The notes beneath the pieces are model-generated. The model was not told the origin of the DNA. It was given only the letters and a program-made list of their open reading frames with translations, and ran no database searches. From Candidatus Bathyarchaeota archaeon (GTDB lineage Archaea > Thermoproteota > Bathyarchaeia > 40CM-2-53-6), in the NCBI GenBank assembly GCA_005888745.1, contig VBBS01000033.1, forward strand, positions 1-64,000: DNA of 64,000 nt. The letters run 5' to 3'. The position numbers and the translations under genes were made by a program. This document shows, in pieces, positions 41,083-49,915 of this stretch. Positions within the stretch are counted from its first letter, which is position 1. Each line of letters begins with the position of its first letter.

Positions 41083-41374
41083 AGAACAGCTGACGGGAAC
41101 CGCGGATTGATCCACATTTGTGCACTACTGCACAGACTCCGGATTGATGCCTATGTTACGTATCGGGAATGACTTCTTGGCATGACCTAAACAACCCACC
41201 CTTGTCGAGTATAGCCCAATGCTGCCCAGGCGATTGCAACGTGCCTGAAAACGAGCTTGCTTCTGGCATGAATATTGGGCGGGACAGGGGGCGACAGCTC
41301 CGAAGGAAGTTCAAGAGAGTTCACCCGGGGGCGCTCACAGATTGAAGATCAAGACGTGTTTCCGGCGAATTCCA
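41083..41374. other. Gene-free interval of 292 bp
   Basis: No convincing ORF. GCCCAAT (41214-41220) and ATTGGGC (41273-41279) are separated inverted repeats that could pair in a transcript, and GCACT-A-CTGCAC near 41121 is a small dyad. No promoter is obvious. Confidence 0.35.
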
Positions 41375-42727
41375 TCACGTTACCGCCTTCAGCACTAGTG
41401 GTCGAAATTCGTCTAGTATCTCTTGGACTTGGCTCTCAGTCTTCGCTTCAACGTAAATCCTAAGCAAAGGCTCGGTACCACTGGCCCGAATCAGAACCCA
41501 TCCTCGTCCATCTAGGTCAACTCGTACACCGTCGAGGTTGCTGGATATCCTGCCTTTGAGCCTAGCCTTTAGGGCCTTGATTGCGCGGTTCTTTGCTCCT
41601 TCCTTGCAGGGAATTTTCTCTTTGACCATATAGAACTTGGGGAGCCCATCAAGTAACTTGGAAAGAGATCTACCATTCTTGATCATGGTATTCACAATTA
41701 GGACTGCGGCGATTGTTCCGTCCCTGACGGGATGATGGGGAGCGTAGAAGATACCACCGTTTTCCTCACCACCCAGCAACGCGCCTACTTTTGCGACTGT
41801 TCTTGAGACCTCGATACTTCCGACCTTAGTCAGCATAAGTTTGCCCTTTCTCTTGCTAGCAATCTCCGATACCACCATCGAGGTGTTGATGGGTGTTACA
41901 ACCCTCGCGCCGGGATGATCCCTCAATAGCTCGTCCTCGATAAGTGCAAGAGTCCGATCTCCCGGTTGAACTATGCCCTTCTCGTCGACAAAGATCGCCC
42001 TATCGCCGTCCCCATCATGAGCAATTCCTAGGTCGGCCTTTTCCTCTCTGACAATCCTCGAGAGGGCTCCGAGGTTTTCGGGCCGCGGCTCCGAATTCCG
42101 ACCGGGAAACTTGCCATCAATGGCATCATTGATACCAATCACATGGGCTCCAAGCTTCCTTAGCAACCTCGGGGTGGTAAGTTCAGCGACTCCATTACCG
42201 GTATCGATGACAATCTTAAGATCTCTGATTTCGTCCCTAGGTAGGACATGGGTTTCGACTTTCTCTAAATAGGACTTTATTCCATCCTCTTTTCTCACCC
42301 GCTGACCTGGCTGACGACTGGCGCGCCATTTATCTCGATGAATGAGTAGCTCCATTTTTTCCTCTTTTGAACGATTGATCTCGATCCCGTCAGAATCAAC
42401 TACCTTGAATCCGTTGTACTCAGGCGGGTTGTGACTTGCAGTAATCATCACTCCGGCCGAAGACGAAGTATTCTTCACCAGATATTCCAACGCTGGCGTT
42501 GTGATCAAACCAAGATCTTCCACATCGTTCCCTCGTGCAAGTAGACCCGCCGCTACCCCTTCGAGAAGCACAGGACTAGAAATCCGACCGTCCATGCCAA
42601 CCAGCATTTTGTACCTAGGAAAGAGCGTTGCAAAGGCTGAACCGACACGGAAAGCTAGGGCGAAGTCAATCTCCTTACCGGCGAGCCCCCTAATCCCGTT
42701 GGTTCCGAAGAGTCTTGGTGCCTTCAA
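41375..42727 (-). CDS. Phosphohexomutase (phosphoglucosamine/phosphomannomutase)
   Basis: A 450-aa alpha-D-phosphohexomutase that moves phosphate between C1 and C6 of hexoses or hexosamines. FGTNGIRGLAG at the N-terminus, TASHNPPEYNG with the phosphoserine (about S100), DGDGDRAIFVDE for Mg, GEENGGIF for sugar specificity and RASGTEPLLRIYVE for phosphate. Archaeal GlmM-like; which sugar is used is not decidable. Its start is 27 bp from the nucleotidyltransferase stop, in one operon. Confidence 0.93.
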   Translation of the reverse strand: MKAPRLFGTNGIRGLAGKEIDFALAFRVGSAFATLFPRYKMLVGMDGRISSPVLLEGVAAGLLARGNDVEDLGLITTPALEYLVKNTSSSAGVMITASHNPPEYNGFKVVDSDGIEINRSKEEKMELLIHRDKWRASRQPGQRVRKEDGIKSYLEKVETHVLPRDEIRDLKIVIDTGNGVAELTTPRLLRKLGAHVIGINDAIDGKFPGRNSEPRPENLGALSRIVREEKADLGIAHDGDGDRAIFVDEKGIVQPGDRTLALIEDELLRDHPGARVVTPINTSMVVSEIASKRKGKLMLTKVGSIEVSRTVAKVGALLGGEENGGIFYAPHHPVRDGTIAAVLIVNTMIKNGRSLSKLLDGLPKFYMVKEKIPCKEGAKNRAIKALKARLKGRISSNLDGVRVDLDGRGWVLIRASGTEPLLRIYVEAKTESQVQEILDEFRPLVLKAVT

Positions 42728-42754
42728 TCCTTGGCTAACTCCTTCGCTTCCATT

Positions 42755-43810
42755 CTAGCAGAGAATAAGCGAGTTCGGAGACAATATTGACCCCTCGGGG
42801 AGGGTTAACTGTCCAGCTATTATTGACCCATTCCCTATTCTCGATCGCTTACCGATTACTACCCTCTCACCAATTATCGAGCCTTCGACAGTAGCCTTCT
42901 CACCAATCGATGTTTCTTCAAATATTATTGAATTCCGCACGATTGCCTCATCTCCAACACTCACGTTGTCGCTGAGAATCGCGAGAGGGCCCACCTTCGC
43001 GCCCACTCCTATGTGCGTCCGTGTGCCTAAATACGAGGGACGTAAAATCTCCCCCCCGTCTTCGCTTGCAACGGGTTTTGCGGCCTTTAGCTCTTGCTTC
43101 TCCAGGAGCTCATGGTTGGCTCGCACATATTCTGAAACTCTTCCGATGTCATACCAGAATCCCTTGTGCATCCACGACTGCATTCGCCCATTCCGAACTA
43201 ACTTAGGGAAAACTTCCTTCTCCAGACTGACTGACCGGCCGCCCGGTATCGAATCAATAACGCCGGGACTGAGCACGTAAACTCCGGCATTCACATGACT
43301 CGTAGCCGAGAGAACCGCCGATTTTTCCTCGAATTTTTTCACCTTTCCGTTAGGATCGGTCAAGACTGAGCCGTAAGGAGACGGGTCAGGGACGGAGACC
43401 AACGCGATTGTTGCCTCTGCATTCGTCTCTTCGTGCACCGCTAGCATGTGTCTAATCTCGATATCGCTCACTATGTCACCGTTTGCGACAAAGAACGGGT
43501 CGTCCCTGCCCAGAAGATTAGCCGCAAGCCGAATCGGACCTGCAGTTCCCAGCGGCGTTTCTTCTACTGAAAACTTGACAGGCACGCCTGCAACATGGTG
43601 ACCTACTTCGATCTTCAACTTATCTGAAAGGTGATTGACTGCTAGGATTATCTGATTAATCCCACCGGAGCTGAGCCAGCGTGCCATCGACTCAACAAGC
43701 GGCATGCCAACGATCGGAAATAACAACTTTGGCTTAGAGCAGCTGAGTGGTCGGAGTCTTGTTGCAAAACCTCCAGCAAGTATCAATCCTCTCAAGTGTA
43801 TCCTAAGCAA
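42755..43810 (-). CDS. Sugar-1-phosphate nucleotidyltransferase with left-handed beta-helix
   Basis: A 351-aa protein. Residues 1-235 are an NTP_transferase (LAGGFATRLRPLSCSKPKLL, FVANGDIVSDIE, FWYDIGRVSEY), and 255-350 are hexapeptide repeats (IGVGAKVGPLAILSD, IGEKATVEGSIIG, IGKRSRIGNGSIIAG). This architecture fits mannose-1-phosphate guanylyltransferase (GMPPB) or GlmU-like enzymes. With the downstream phosphohexomutase it would make an activated sugar for glycosylation. Confidence 0.9.
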   Translation of the reverse strand: MLRIHLRGLILAGGFATRLRPLSCSKPKLLFPIVGMPLVESMARWLSSGGINQIILAVNHLSDKLKIEVGHHVAGVPVKFSVEETPLGTAGPIRLAANLLGRDDPFFVANGDIVSDIEIRHMLAVHEETNAEATIALVSVPDPSPYGSVLTDPNGKVKKFEEKSAVLSATSHVNAGVYVLSPGVIDSIPGGRSVSLEKEVFPKLVRNGRMQSWMHKGFWYDIGRVSEYVRANHELLEKQELKAAKPVASEDGGEILRPSYLGTRTHIGVGAKVGPLAILSDNVSVGDEAIVRNSIIFEETSIGEKATVEGSIIGERVVIGKRSRIGNGSIIAGQLTLPEGSILSPNSLILC

Positions 43811-43882
43811 CCCGTGAACTTTCCGTTCGTTAGTCCCCTATATTGTCTTTAGAGCCGGACACAGAATAGTTTGGAACTACCG

Positions 43883-44830
43883 ATGTCCAAGAGAGGAGCC
43901 TTACAATGGTCTCCAAGAGTGATCCTTACGGTCAAGACTGGATTGTCATTTTCGCCCTGTCAGATTACTGGCTTCTTTAGCATACATGACACTCCAAGCG
44001 ACCCTCTAAAGATCGGATCGACCGGGGCTGGAGTGAACCTTCAACATGGAGTGACGACTTCGGTAAGAATTACTCGGGCGTCGCGAACGAAACTTTCTAT
44101 CTCATTTAATGGAAAGCCACTCGCCAACCCAGTCGTTTCGAGAACCGTTGCTCGAGAACATCTAGAAAGATCGTCAAAAACATTGAGAGTGAACGTCTCT
44201 CACAATGGGATCCTCCCAATGGGTTGCGGCTACGGAACCAGCGGCGCAGGAGCGCTAAGTCTATCTCTGGCGCTTAACGAGGCGCTGGGTTCCCACCTTA
44301 GCGAGCTTGAGGCAGCACAGATCGCACACAAAGTCGAGGTGAAGCACAAGACTGGTCTTGGAACAGTTACTTCCGCGTTCTATGGAGGACTGTTGATACG
44401 GACCCGTCCCGGAGCACCGGGAATCGCAGAGGTCAAGAAAATCATTCCCCCGTCCTCACTAAGAGTTGTGTCAGGTGCGTTCGGACGGATATCGACGGCG
44501 GACATTCTAACTGACAGAGTCTTGAGGAAGAGAGTCAACCTATGCGGACGAGGATTAGTCTCGCTTCAAGTTAGGAGCCCTGAATCTAATACTTTCATCA
44601 AATTATCGCGAAGGTTCGCGGATTGCCTAGGAATATTCTCTCCGCGACTGCGCGGAGCTATCGCAAACATGCAGAGGAGGCAGATAACCTCTAGTATGAT
44701 GATGATTGGGGAATCACTGTTCACGGTAGTTAGCAGAGACCGCGTCCCTGAGGCAAAGGCGACCATCATATCCAGTGGTCTCATTCCGGTAGTTAGCAAG
44801 ATCTCTAGACATGGAGCTGTTGTGTTTTGA
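43883..44830 (+). CDS. Pantoate kinase (GHMP family)
   Basis: A 315-aa archaeal pantoate kinase (PoK), which phosphorylates pantoate in the archaeal CoA pathway. SPCQITGFFSIHD, GSTGAGVNLQHGV and LPMGCGYGTSGAGALSLSLA (the GHMP ATP loop) are clear, and the C-terminus has SSMMMIGESLFTVV. ATG 43883 is preferred; an in-frame TTG at 43871 adds four residues. It opens the pantothenate operon and overlaps PPS by 4 nt. Confidence 0.93.
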   Translation: MSKRGALQWSPRVILTVKTGLSFSPCQITGFFSIHDTPSDPLKIGSTGAGVNLQHGVTTSVRITRASRTKLSISFNGKPLANPVVSRTVAREHLERSSKTLRVNVSHNGILPMGCGYGTSGAGALSLSLALNEALGSHLSELEAAQIAHKVEVKHKTGLGTVTSAFYGGLLIRTRPGAPGIAEVKKIIPPSSLRVVSGAFGRISTADILTDRVLRKRVNLCGRGLVSLQVRSPESNTFIKLSRRFADCLGIFSPRLRGAIANMQRRQITSSMMMIGESLFTVVSRDRVPEAKATIISSGLIPVVSKISRHGAVVF

Positions 44831-45582
44831 AAATATCACGTAACCATCCACGTTTTAGATCGCTCGAGACTAGAGAGCGATTGGTCCGAGGATTTCAAAG
44901 TGGGATCGTAGCCCAGCAGGGCTTGATCGCCCACGGCCGCGGAGAGGCGTTCGATTATCTGTTCGGTGAGACCACACCAAAATCTTCTCGACTCGCAACC
45001 AAGGCTGCAGTCGCGCTTCTATTGGGAGCAAGAAACCCCGTCATATCCATCAATGGCAATACTGCAGCATTAGTACCGCAGGATATCGTCAAACTAGCAC
45101 GTTCAGTCCCTGCTGTCCTTGAGGTAAATCTGTTTCACAGAAGCCTCGCGCGCGAGCGAAGAATCGCTTCTTTGCTCAAGCGCAACGGAGCAGATCAAGT
45201 CCTGGGGTTGGAGGCAAAGGCAAGAATGAGGATCCGAGGAGTGGCAAGCCCAAGGCGGAGCGTCGATGCACATGGAATAGGTAACGCGGATGTTGTATTG
45301 ATCCCGCTTGAAGATGGTGATCGAGCTGAAGCACTCAGAAAGGCCGGGAAGGCCGTGATCGCGATAGACCTCAATCCAATGTCGCGAACCTCCCGGTCCG
45401 CAAATGTCACCATTGTGGATAACATTATCAGAGCTGTTCCCGAACTGCTTCGGATCACGCTAAGAATGAAACCTCTTTCGAAGTCTAGATTATCTGCGAT
45501 AGTTTCGAACTTTGACAATGGTAAAAATCTTGGAAAAGCGATGCAAGACATGATCCACTACATGCAAGGATGGGAAGCCTAG
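44827..45582 (+). CDS. 4-phosphopantoate--beta-alanine ligase (phosphopantothenate synthetase)
   Basis: A 251-aa DUF137-type enzyme joining phosphopantoate and beta-alanine. HPRFRSLETRERLVRGFQSG and HGRGEAFDYLFGETT are family blocks; NPVISINGNTAALVP and GNADVVLIPLEDGDRAEAL follow, with AIDLNPMSRTSRSANVTIVD. The start is TTG 44827, overlapping the pantoate kinase stop as TTGA. It overlaps panB by 13 nt. Confidence 0.94.
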   Translation: MKISRNHPRFRSLETRERLVRGFQSGIVAQQGLIAHGRGEAFDYLFGETTPKSSRLATKAAVALLLGARNPVISINGNTAALVPQDIVKLARSVPAVLEVNLFHRSLARERRIASLLKRNGADQVLGLEAKARMRIRGVASPRRSVDAHGIGNADVVLIPLEDGDRAEALRKAGKAVIAIDLNPMSRTSRSANVTIVDNIIRAVPELLRITLRMKPLSKSRLSAIVSNFDNGKNLGKAMQDMIHYMQGWEA

Positions 45583-46454
45583 ACTTGAGCGAAAATTCGA
45601 TCACAGAAAGAAAAAAGGTAACGGTTGCCGACCTCTCGAAAATGAAGACACAGGGTCAGAGGATCGTAATGCTAACTTCATATGACTACCCCACTTCGAT
45701 TATCGCGGATGATGTCGGAGTCGACTCGATCCTCGTCGGAGACTCGTACGGAATGGTGGTTCTGGGCTACGATACAACCATTCCTGTAACAATAGAAGAA
45801 CTCATACCAGTATGCCAAGCAGTGAAGAGAGGCGCGAGCCATCCACTTCTGATCGGCGACATGCCATTCCTAAGCTTCCAAGTCTCTGAAGAGGATGCAA
45901 TAAGAAACGCGGGGCGCTTTATCAAAGAAGGAAGAATGGAAGCTGTCAAGATCGAAGGAGGAAAAGAAATGGCGCACATAGCCAAGGCCGTCGCAAACGC
46001 AGGGATACCTGTGCTCGGACACATTGGCCTAACCCCGCAAACTGCAACTCTCCACGGAGGATATAGAATTCAGGGCAAAAACGCTCGCTCCGGTAATGGA
46101 CTGATCGACGATGCTAAGTCGTTGGAAGACGCGGGAGTGTTCGGAATTGTCCTTGAGATGATAACAGAAGAGGTAGCTAGGGCTATCACGGAGACCGTAT
46201 CGGTTCCAACCATTGGCATCGGTTCAGGCAGATACTGCGATGGTCAAGTCTTGGTATTACACGACATTCTGGGGCTATATCCGAGGTTTGTGCCAAAATT
46301 CGCGAAGCGGTATACTGACCTCGCATCATCGATAAGAGGAGCCGTTAAGGAGTACGCCTCAGAGGTCCGACTGGGCATCTTTCCCGAAGAGAAGCATGTC
46401 TTCAAGATGGACAACTCGGAACGAGACAAGCTAGAAGCACGCCAGAAGTCCTGA
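45570..46454 (+). CDS. panB: 3-methyl-2-oxobutanoate hydroxymethyltransferase
   Basis: A 294-aa PanB, transferring a hydroxymethyl group from methylene-tetrahydropterin to ketoisovalerate to give ketopantoate. MLTSYDYPTSIIADD, SILVGDSYGMVVLGYDTT (Mg ligand Asp), LLIGDMPFLSF, AVKIEGGKEMA and VLGHIGLTPQ are all conserved, and GSGRYCDGQVLVLHD ends the catalytic part. The start ATG lies inside the end of PPS. Confidence 0.97.
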   Translation: MGSLDLSENSITERKKVTVADLSKMKTQGQRIVMLTSYDYPTSIIADDVGVDSILVGDSYGMVVLGYDTTIPVTIEELIPVCQAVKRGASHPLLIGDMPFLSFQVSEEDAIRNAGRFIKEGRMEAVKIEGGKEMAHIAKAVANAGIPVLGHIGLTPQTATLHGGYRIQGKNARSGNGLIDDAKSLEDAGVFGIVLEMITEEVARAITETVSVPTIGIGSGRYCDGQVLVLHDILGLYPRFVPKFAKRYTDLASSIRGAVKEYASEVRLGIFPEEKHVFKMDNSERDKLEARQKS

Positions 46455-46458
46455 AAGC

Positions 46459-47391
46459 TTGCGCTTCAGCATTGTCGGTGCAGGCGCCATTGGCTGTCTA
46501 TTCGGAGCGAGGCTAAAGCTGGCCGGTCACGATGTCACACTGATACATCAGGACTCGTTCATTGTCCAAGCAATCCGAAAAAATGGCGTTAGGCTCCAAG
46601 AGGTTAACGGAAGACTCTCCAGAGTTCGCGTGCCTGCTCGAAGGGGGCCAACCGAGCTACTTGGAACCGAGGTCCTAATCGTCGCTGTGAAAGCCTACGA
46701 CACGAGAGAAGTCGCTGCGAGCTACGTCGGAATGGTAGAGCCTAAGACGACGGTGTTGAGCCTTCAAAATGGGATAGGTAACGTTGAAACATTACAATCT
46801 AGCTTCAAGAATGAGATTCTCGCAGGGTCGACCACGGAAGGAGCCCTCTCCCTTGGTCCCGGCTCCGTACTGCATACAGGGAAAGGTTTGACAGTCATTG
46901 GAGATCCGCGGAGAATAAACGAGGGCACCTGCCTTCGCATCAAGATTGCCTTCGATAGTGCAGGGCTCAAGACAAGAACTAGTTCCAATATTCGAGGAGT
47001 GTTGTGGACGAAGGCTATAGTCAATGCCGCCATAAACCCGATCTCAAGTCTGACTAGACTCCCCAATGGCGCGCTAGCAAAGAACGCGGCAATTCGAGAG
47101 ATCGCCCGCAAAGTGATGGCAGAGGGGATATCGGTTAGCCGTGTCTCAGGGATCAGATTGGTTGGAGATCCGAGAAAACTATGGCAGAGAACCCTCTCTA
47201 TGACTGGAGCCAACAAGTCTTCGATGCTTCAAGACATAGAGAGAGGAAAGATGACAGAAATTAGGCAATTGAACGGTGTTATTCTTTCGCAGGGAAAAAA
47301 GACACGGGTAAAGACCCCTGTCAACGAGATCCTGACAGGCCTGGTTCTGGGACTAGAAAAATCATACGAGCCGAGTACACTGAAGTCTTAG
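46459..47391 (+). CDS. panE: 2-dehydropantoate 2-reductase (ketopantoate reductase)
   Basis: A 310-aa enzyme reducing ketopantoate to pantoate with NAD(P)H. FSIVGAGAIGCLFGARLKLA is the Rossmann motif, LIVAVKAYDTREV and LSLQNGIGN are family signatures, KAIVNAAINPISSL carries the catalytic Lys and Asn, and GKMTEIRQLNGVIL the final Glu region. The start is TTG 46459, 4 nt after panB. It completes the four-gene route from ketoisovalerate to phosphopantothenate. Confidence 0.95.
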   Translation: MRFSIVGAGAIGCLFGARLKLAGHDVTLIHQDSFIVQAIRKNGVRLQEVNGRLSRVRVPARRGPTELLGTEVLIVAVKAYDTREVAASYVGMVEPKTTVLSLQNGIGNVETLQSSFKNEILAGSTTEGALSLGPGSVLHTGKGLTVIGDPRRINEGTCLRIKIAFDSAGLKTRTSSNIRGVLWTKAIVNAAINPISSLTRLPNGALAKNAAIREIARKVMAEGISVSRVSGIRLVGDPRKLWQRTLSMTGANKSSMLQDIERGKMTEIRQLNGVILSQGKKTRVKTPVNEILTGLVLGLEKSYEPSTLKS

Positions 47392-47418
47392 GTTACCTCC
47401 CCGAGTTGGCCCGGGGTC

Positions 47419-48360
47419 TTAGTTCTGACAGACCGCTTTCGTCTTTCCTGATTTCAAAGCCGTCTCGCATACCCGGATAGCTTCTATCGCGTCCTTCCCG
47501 GAAGGGATAGGGTCCAAGTCATTGCTTACAGCTTTTATGAAGTACTCGAGCTCCAACCGTAGCGGCTCATCCCATCGAATGTGGGGTTTAGTCATTGTTT
47601 TCGAATTTTCAACCGTTAACTCTTGAGTTATGTAATCAAGATTAATCGTCGCCTCGCTTCCCGTAATTATGAGGGTGCGTACTTTGCGCGGAGTCAACCA
47701 GTTTGCGTCCAAGAAACCTGTAACGCCACGACTGAACCGTAGCATGATTTCTGCGTAATCCTCAAACGAATGCTTCAATGAGCCGGTTTGAGCGTAGACT
47801 ACGGAGACTTTGTCCTGCAGGAGGAAGCGCATGATGTCAATGTCATGTATCGCAGTGTCTTTGATCACCCCTACATCGCCGATTCTGACCGGCCAACGAG
47901 CCACTCGCCTCCCCGTAGCAATGATGACTTCTCCCGCCGCCTTCCGATCGAGTAGCTCCTTCACAAATCGAACTCCAGGGTTGAAACGTTCAATGAATCC
48001 GACCATTAGCTTCAACCCCTTTTTTGAAGCCGCGGCGTCGAGTTTGCGCGCTTGTTCCTGATTGCCGGTCATAGGTTTCTCCACCAAGAGATTCTTTCCG
48101 GCTTCTAGAATTTGCATTCCAACTTGGAAGTGTGTGTGGGTAGGTGTTGCAACCGTCACGGCTTCCATTTCTGGAATCCTCAAGAATTCCCGAACGTTGG
48201 TATACCAGGGGACCGAATATTTCGATCCGACCTGTCTCGCTCGCTCGCGATTAGAGTCGCAGATTCCGATAAGATTGCATTTGGGACTCTGGCGCAGAAC
48301 CCGTACTTGGTTTTCACCCCAGAATCCGGTCCCTACGACACCAGCGCCGACTCGTTTCAT
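47419..48360 (-). CDS. Gfo/Idh/MocA-family sugar dehydrogenase
   Basis: A 313-aa NAD(P)-dependent oxidoreductase. AGVVGTGFWGENQVRVL is the Rossmann start, VATPTHTHFQVGMQILEAGK then LLVEKPM the EKP motif, DTAIHDIDIMRFLL the catalytic His/Asp. It resembles enzymes oxidising UDP-GlcNAc-type sugars at C3. It overlaps the upstream degenerate dehydrogenase by 4 nt, suggesting a shared role in UDP-sugar conversion. Confidence 0.9.
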   Translation of the reverse strand: MKRVGAGVVGTGFWGENQVRVLRQSPKCNLIGICDSNRERARQVGSKYSVPWYTNVREFLRIPEMEAVTVATPTHTHFQVGMQILEAGKNLLVEKPMTGNQEQARKLDAAASKKGLKLMVGFIERFNPGVRFVKELLDRKAAGEVIIATGRRVARWPVRIGDVGVIKDTAIHDIDIMRFLLQDKVSVVYAQTGSLKHSFEDYAEIMLRFSRGVTGFLDANWLTPRKVRTLIITGSEATINLDYITQELTVENSKTMTKPHIRWDEPLRLELEYFIKAVSNDLDPIPSGKDAIEAIRVCETALKSGKTKAVCQN

Positions 48361-49502
48361 GTCCCCGAGCTGCCTCTTCCAATCGAAGTATAGAAGAGGC
48401 CGGCTCTTTCCACATTTGAAGCTTCCAGAACCCTTGAGAGATCACATATCGCCCCTGGACGGCTCATTTCCGAGGCCAATTTCTGCGGACTTATTTCTCC
48501 AAAGTCGGACCTGTCCAGCGCGACCAGAGCGCAACTGGTTTTTGAGGCAGCTCGCAACGGTGTGTTCTCTATCCTAACGCCGTCGCCTAGGACTCCGGCT
48601 TCGAACCACCTATTGTCTCTGCCTGGATACACTGAAAGTATCGCACCTCGCCTTTCAAGCGTCCGGATGATTGGAGGAGCAGTGGGTTTCGGTTCTCGGG
48701 GAGATTCCAGACCACTGAAACCCAAGATTGCAATTCTTGTATGGCGGAAACGTTTTCCGCAAAGAGACAAGGCATTCTTGAGCAAAGCTATCACTTTTTG
48801 CTCTCCAGCCTCGTTGATCCGTCGAGCTGCTCTAACTATCCCGATGCTTCCCCGCGCACCCATGCTGCCGATGACGATGTTGCTTGCAATTGCATCTCTG
48901 GCCACGAAGTTCCTCGGGATCCCCAAGTTGTCGGTTCCGGATTGTCTGCAGAGATTTAGGGCCTCGGAATAGTCCACATCATCGGTTTCACACAAACTTG
49001 CCAGTTCGAACTCCAACGCTCGCAGGACATCTCGATATATTGGTCCGAATAGTCCGGCCGCCTCAGTGGCGCTGAGCTTTGTGCTGGTACTAATGGAGGG
49101 GAATATTGAGAGAAAAATTTCCTGCGCTATAGAGGGTGGGCTTGACTCGGTTCCTGCGATGAGCTTCGGTTTCTCTTTGAATTTCTGAAGCGTCTCACCT
49201 CCCCAAAATAAGGGCATGTAGCTCAGTTGTACGTCTCTGCCAACCGTATGGCCGCTGTGTTTTTCGATCATTTCTCGAAGAGTTGTACTAGTAAAGTTCG
49301 GGGGACACAACCCTGTAAACGTGAGGCTTGCCCCCTGAGGGAGAACCCTGCAAATGGTCCGAGTGGTTCTCTCAAGCTCACTAAGCTCCCTTTGACTTAC
49401 GGCGTGTCCAGTTAGGATAACAACCGACGGTGGATTTGTCGACAGTTCCTCGACGCTAGAGAGGAGGGTGGTAGTTCCAGCCTTCCGGTGAATTCCGAGC
49501 AA
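48357..49502 (-). CDS. Degenerate UDP-glucose/GDP-mannose dehydrogenase paralogue, probable pseudoenzyme
   Basis: The fold follows the functional dehydrogenase at 50995-52353: LRALEFELASLCETDDVDY matches NIALVNELAVLHETLGVDF. But the catalytic loop GGHCIPKD is replaced by DNLGIPRN, so the nucleophile Cys is absent, and AYKGEVKDTR becomes GFSGLESPRE. The first canonical start (TTG 49502) removes half of the NAD-binding domain; upstream codons still encode KVAIVGNQPEALLLSTLFAE from 49646 with no ATG/GTG/TTG. It may be a regulatory pseudoenzyme, or a decayed gene. Confidence 0.75.
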   Translation of the reverse strand: MLGIHRKAGTTTLLSSVEELSTNPPSVVILTGHAVSQRELSELERTTRTICRVLPQGASLTFTGLCPPNFTSTTLREMIEKHSGHTVGRDVQLSYMPLFWGGETLQKFKEKPKLIAGTESSPPSIAQEIFLSIFPSISTSTKLSATEAAGLFGPIYRDVLRALEFELASLCETDDVDYSEALNLCRQSGTDNLGIPRNFVARDAIASNIVIGSMGARGSIGIVRAARRINEAGEQKVIALLKNALSLCGKRFRHTRIAILGFSGLESPREPKPTAPPIIRTLERRGAILSVYPGRDNRWFEAGVLGDGVRIENTPLRAASKTSCALVALDRSDFGEISPQKLASEMSRPGAICDLSRVLEASNVERAGLFYTSIGRGSSGT

Positions 49503-49915
49503 CCATCTCGCCTCGCCCAGCCCATCGGTTTCCGTTCTCCTCCTAGCTTCGTCGAATTGCCCTACGAGGAGGTTGGATTGTCCAGACTCAGCAAAAAGCG
49601 TTGAAAGCAGGAGTGCTTCCGGTTGGTTCCCGACGATTGCGACCTTGGATTCGGAAAGTTGATTGTTCGTTCGAGACCACCCATAATTTTGCCGGAGTCG
49701 GTAATCCTTGCATGTGAGGGTTAACGAATTGATACGAATCCGTTACAATATTACCGGTCGGACAAAGGGAAGTTGTCATCCTCACGAGATGGCGGCAATA
49801 GCCAGTTAACACGAATGGTATTGGTCCTCCTCATGGAAATAGTTAGAGGCTCAGATTATTTGCATCTTTTATCTACTTGTCGTTTGGTCTTCGGTGACTG
49901 CTCGGAAAATAGACT

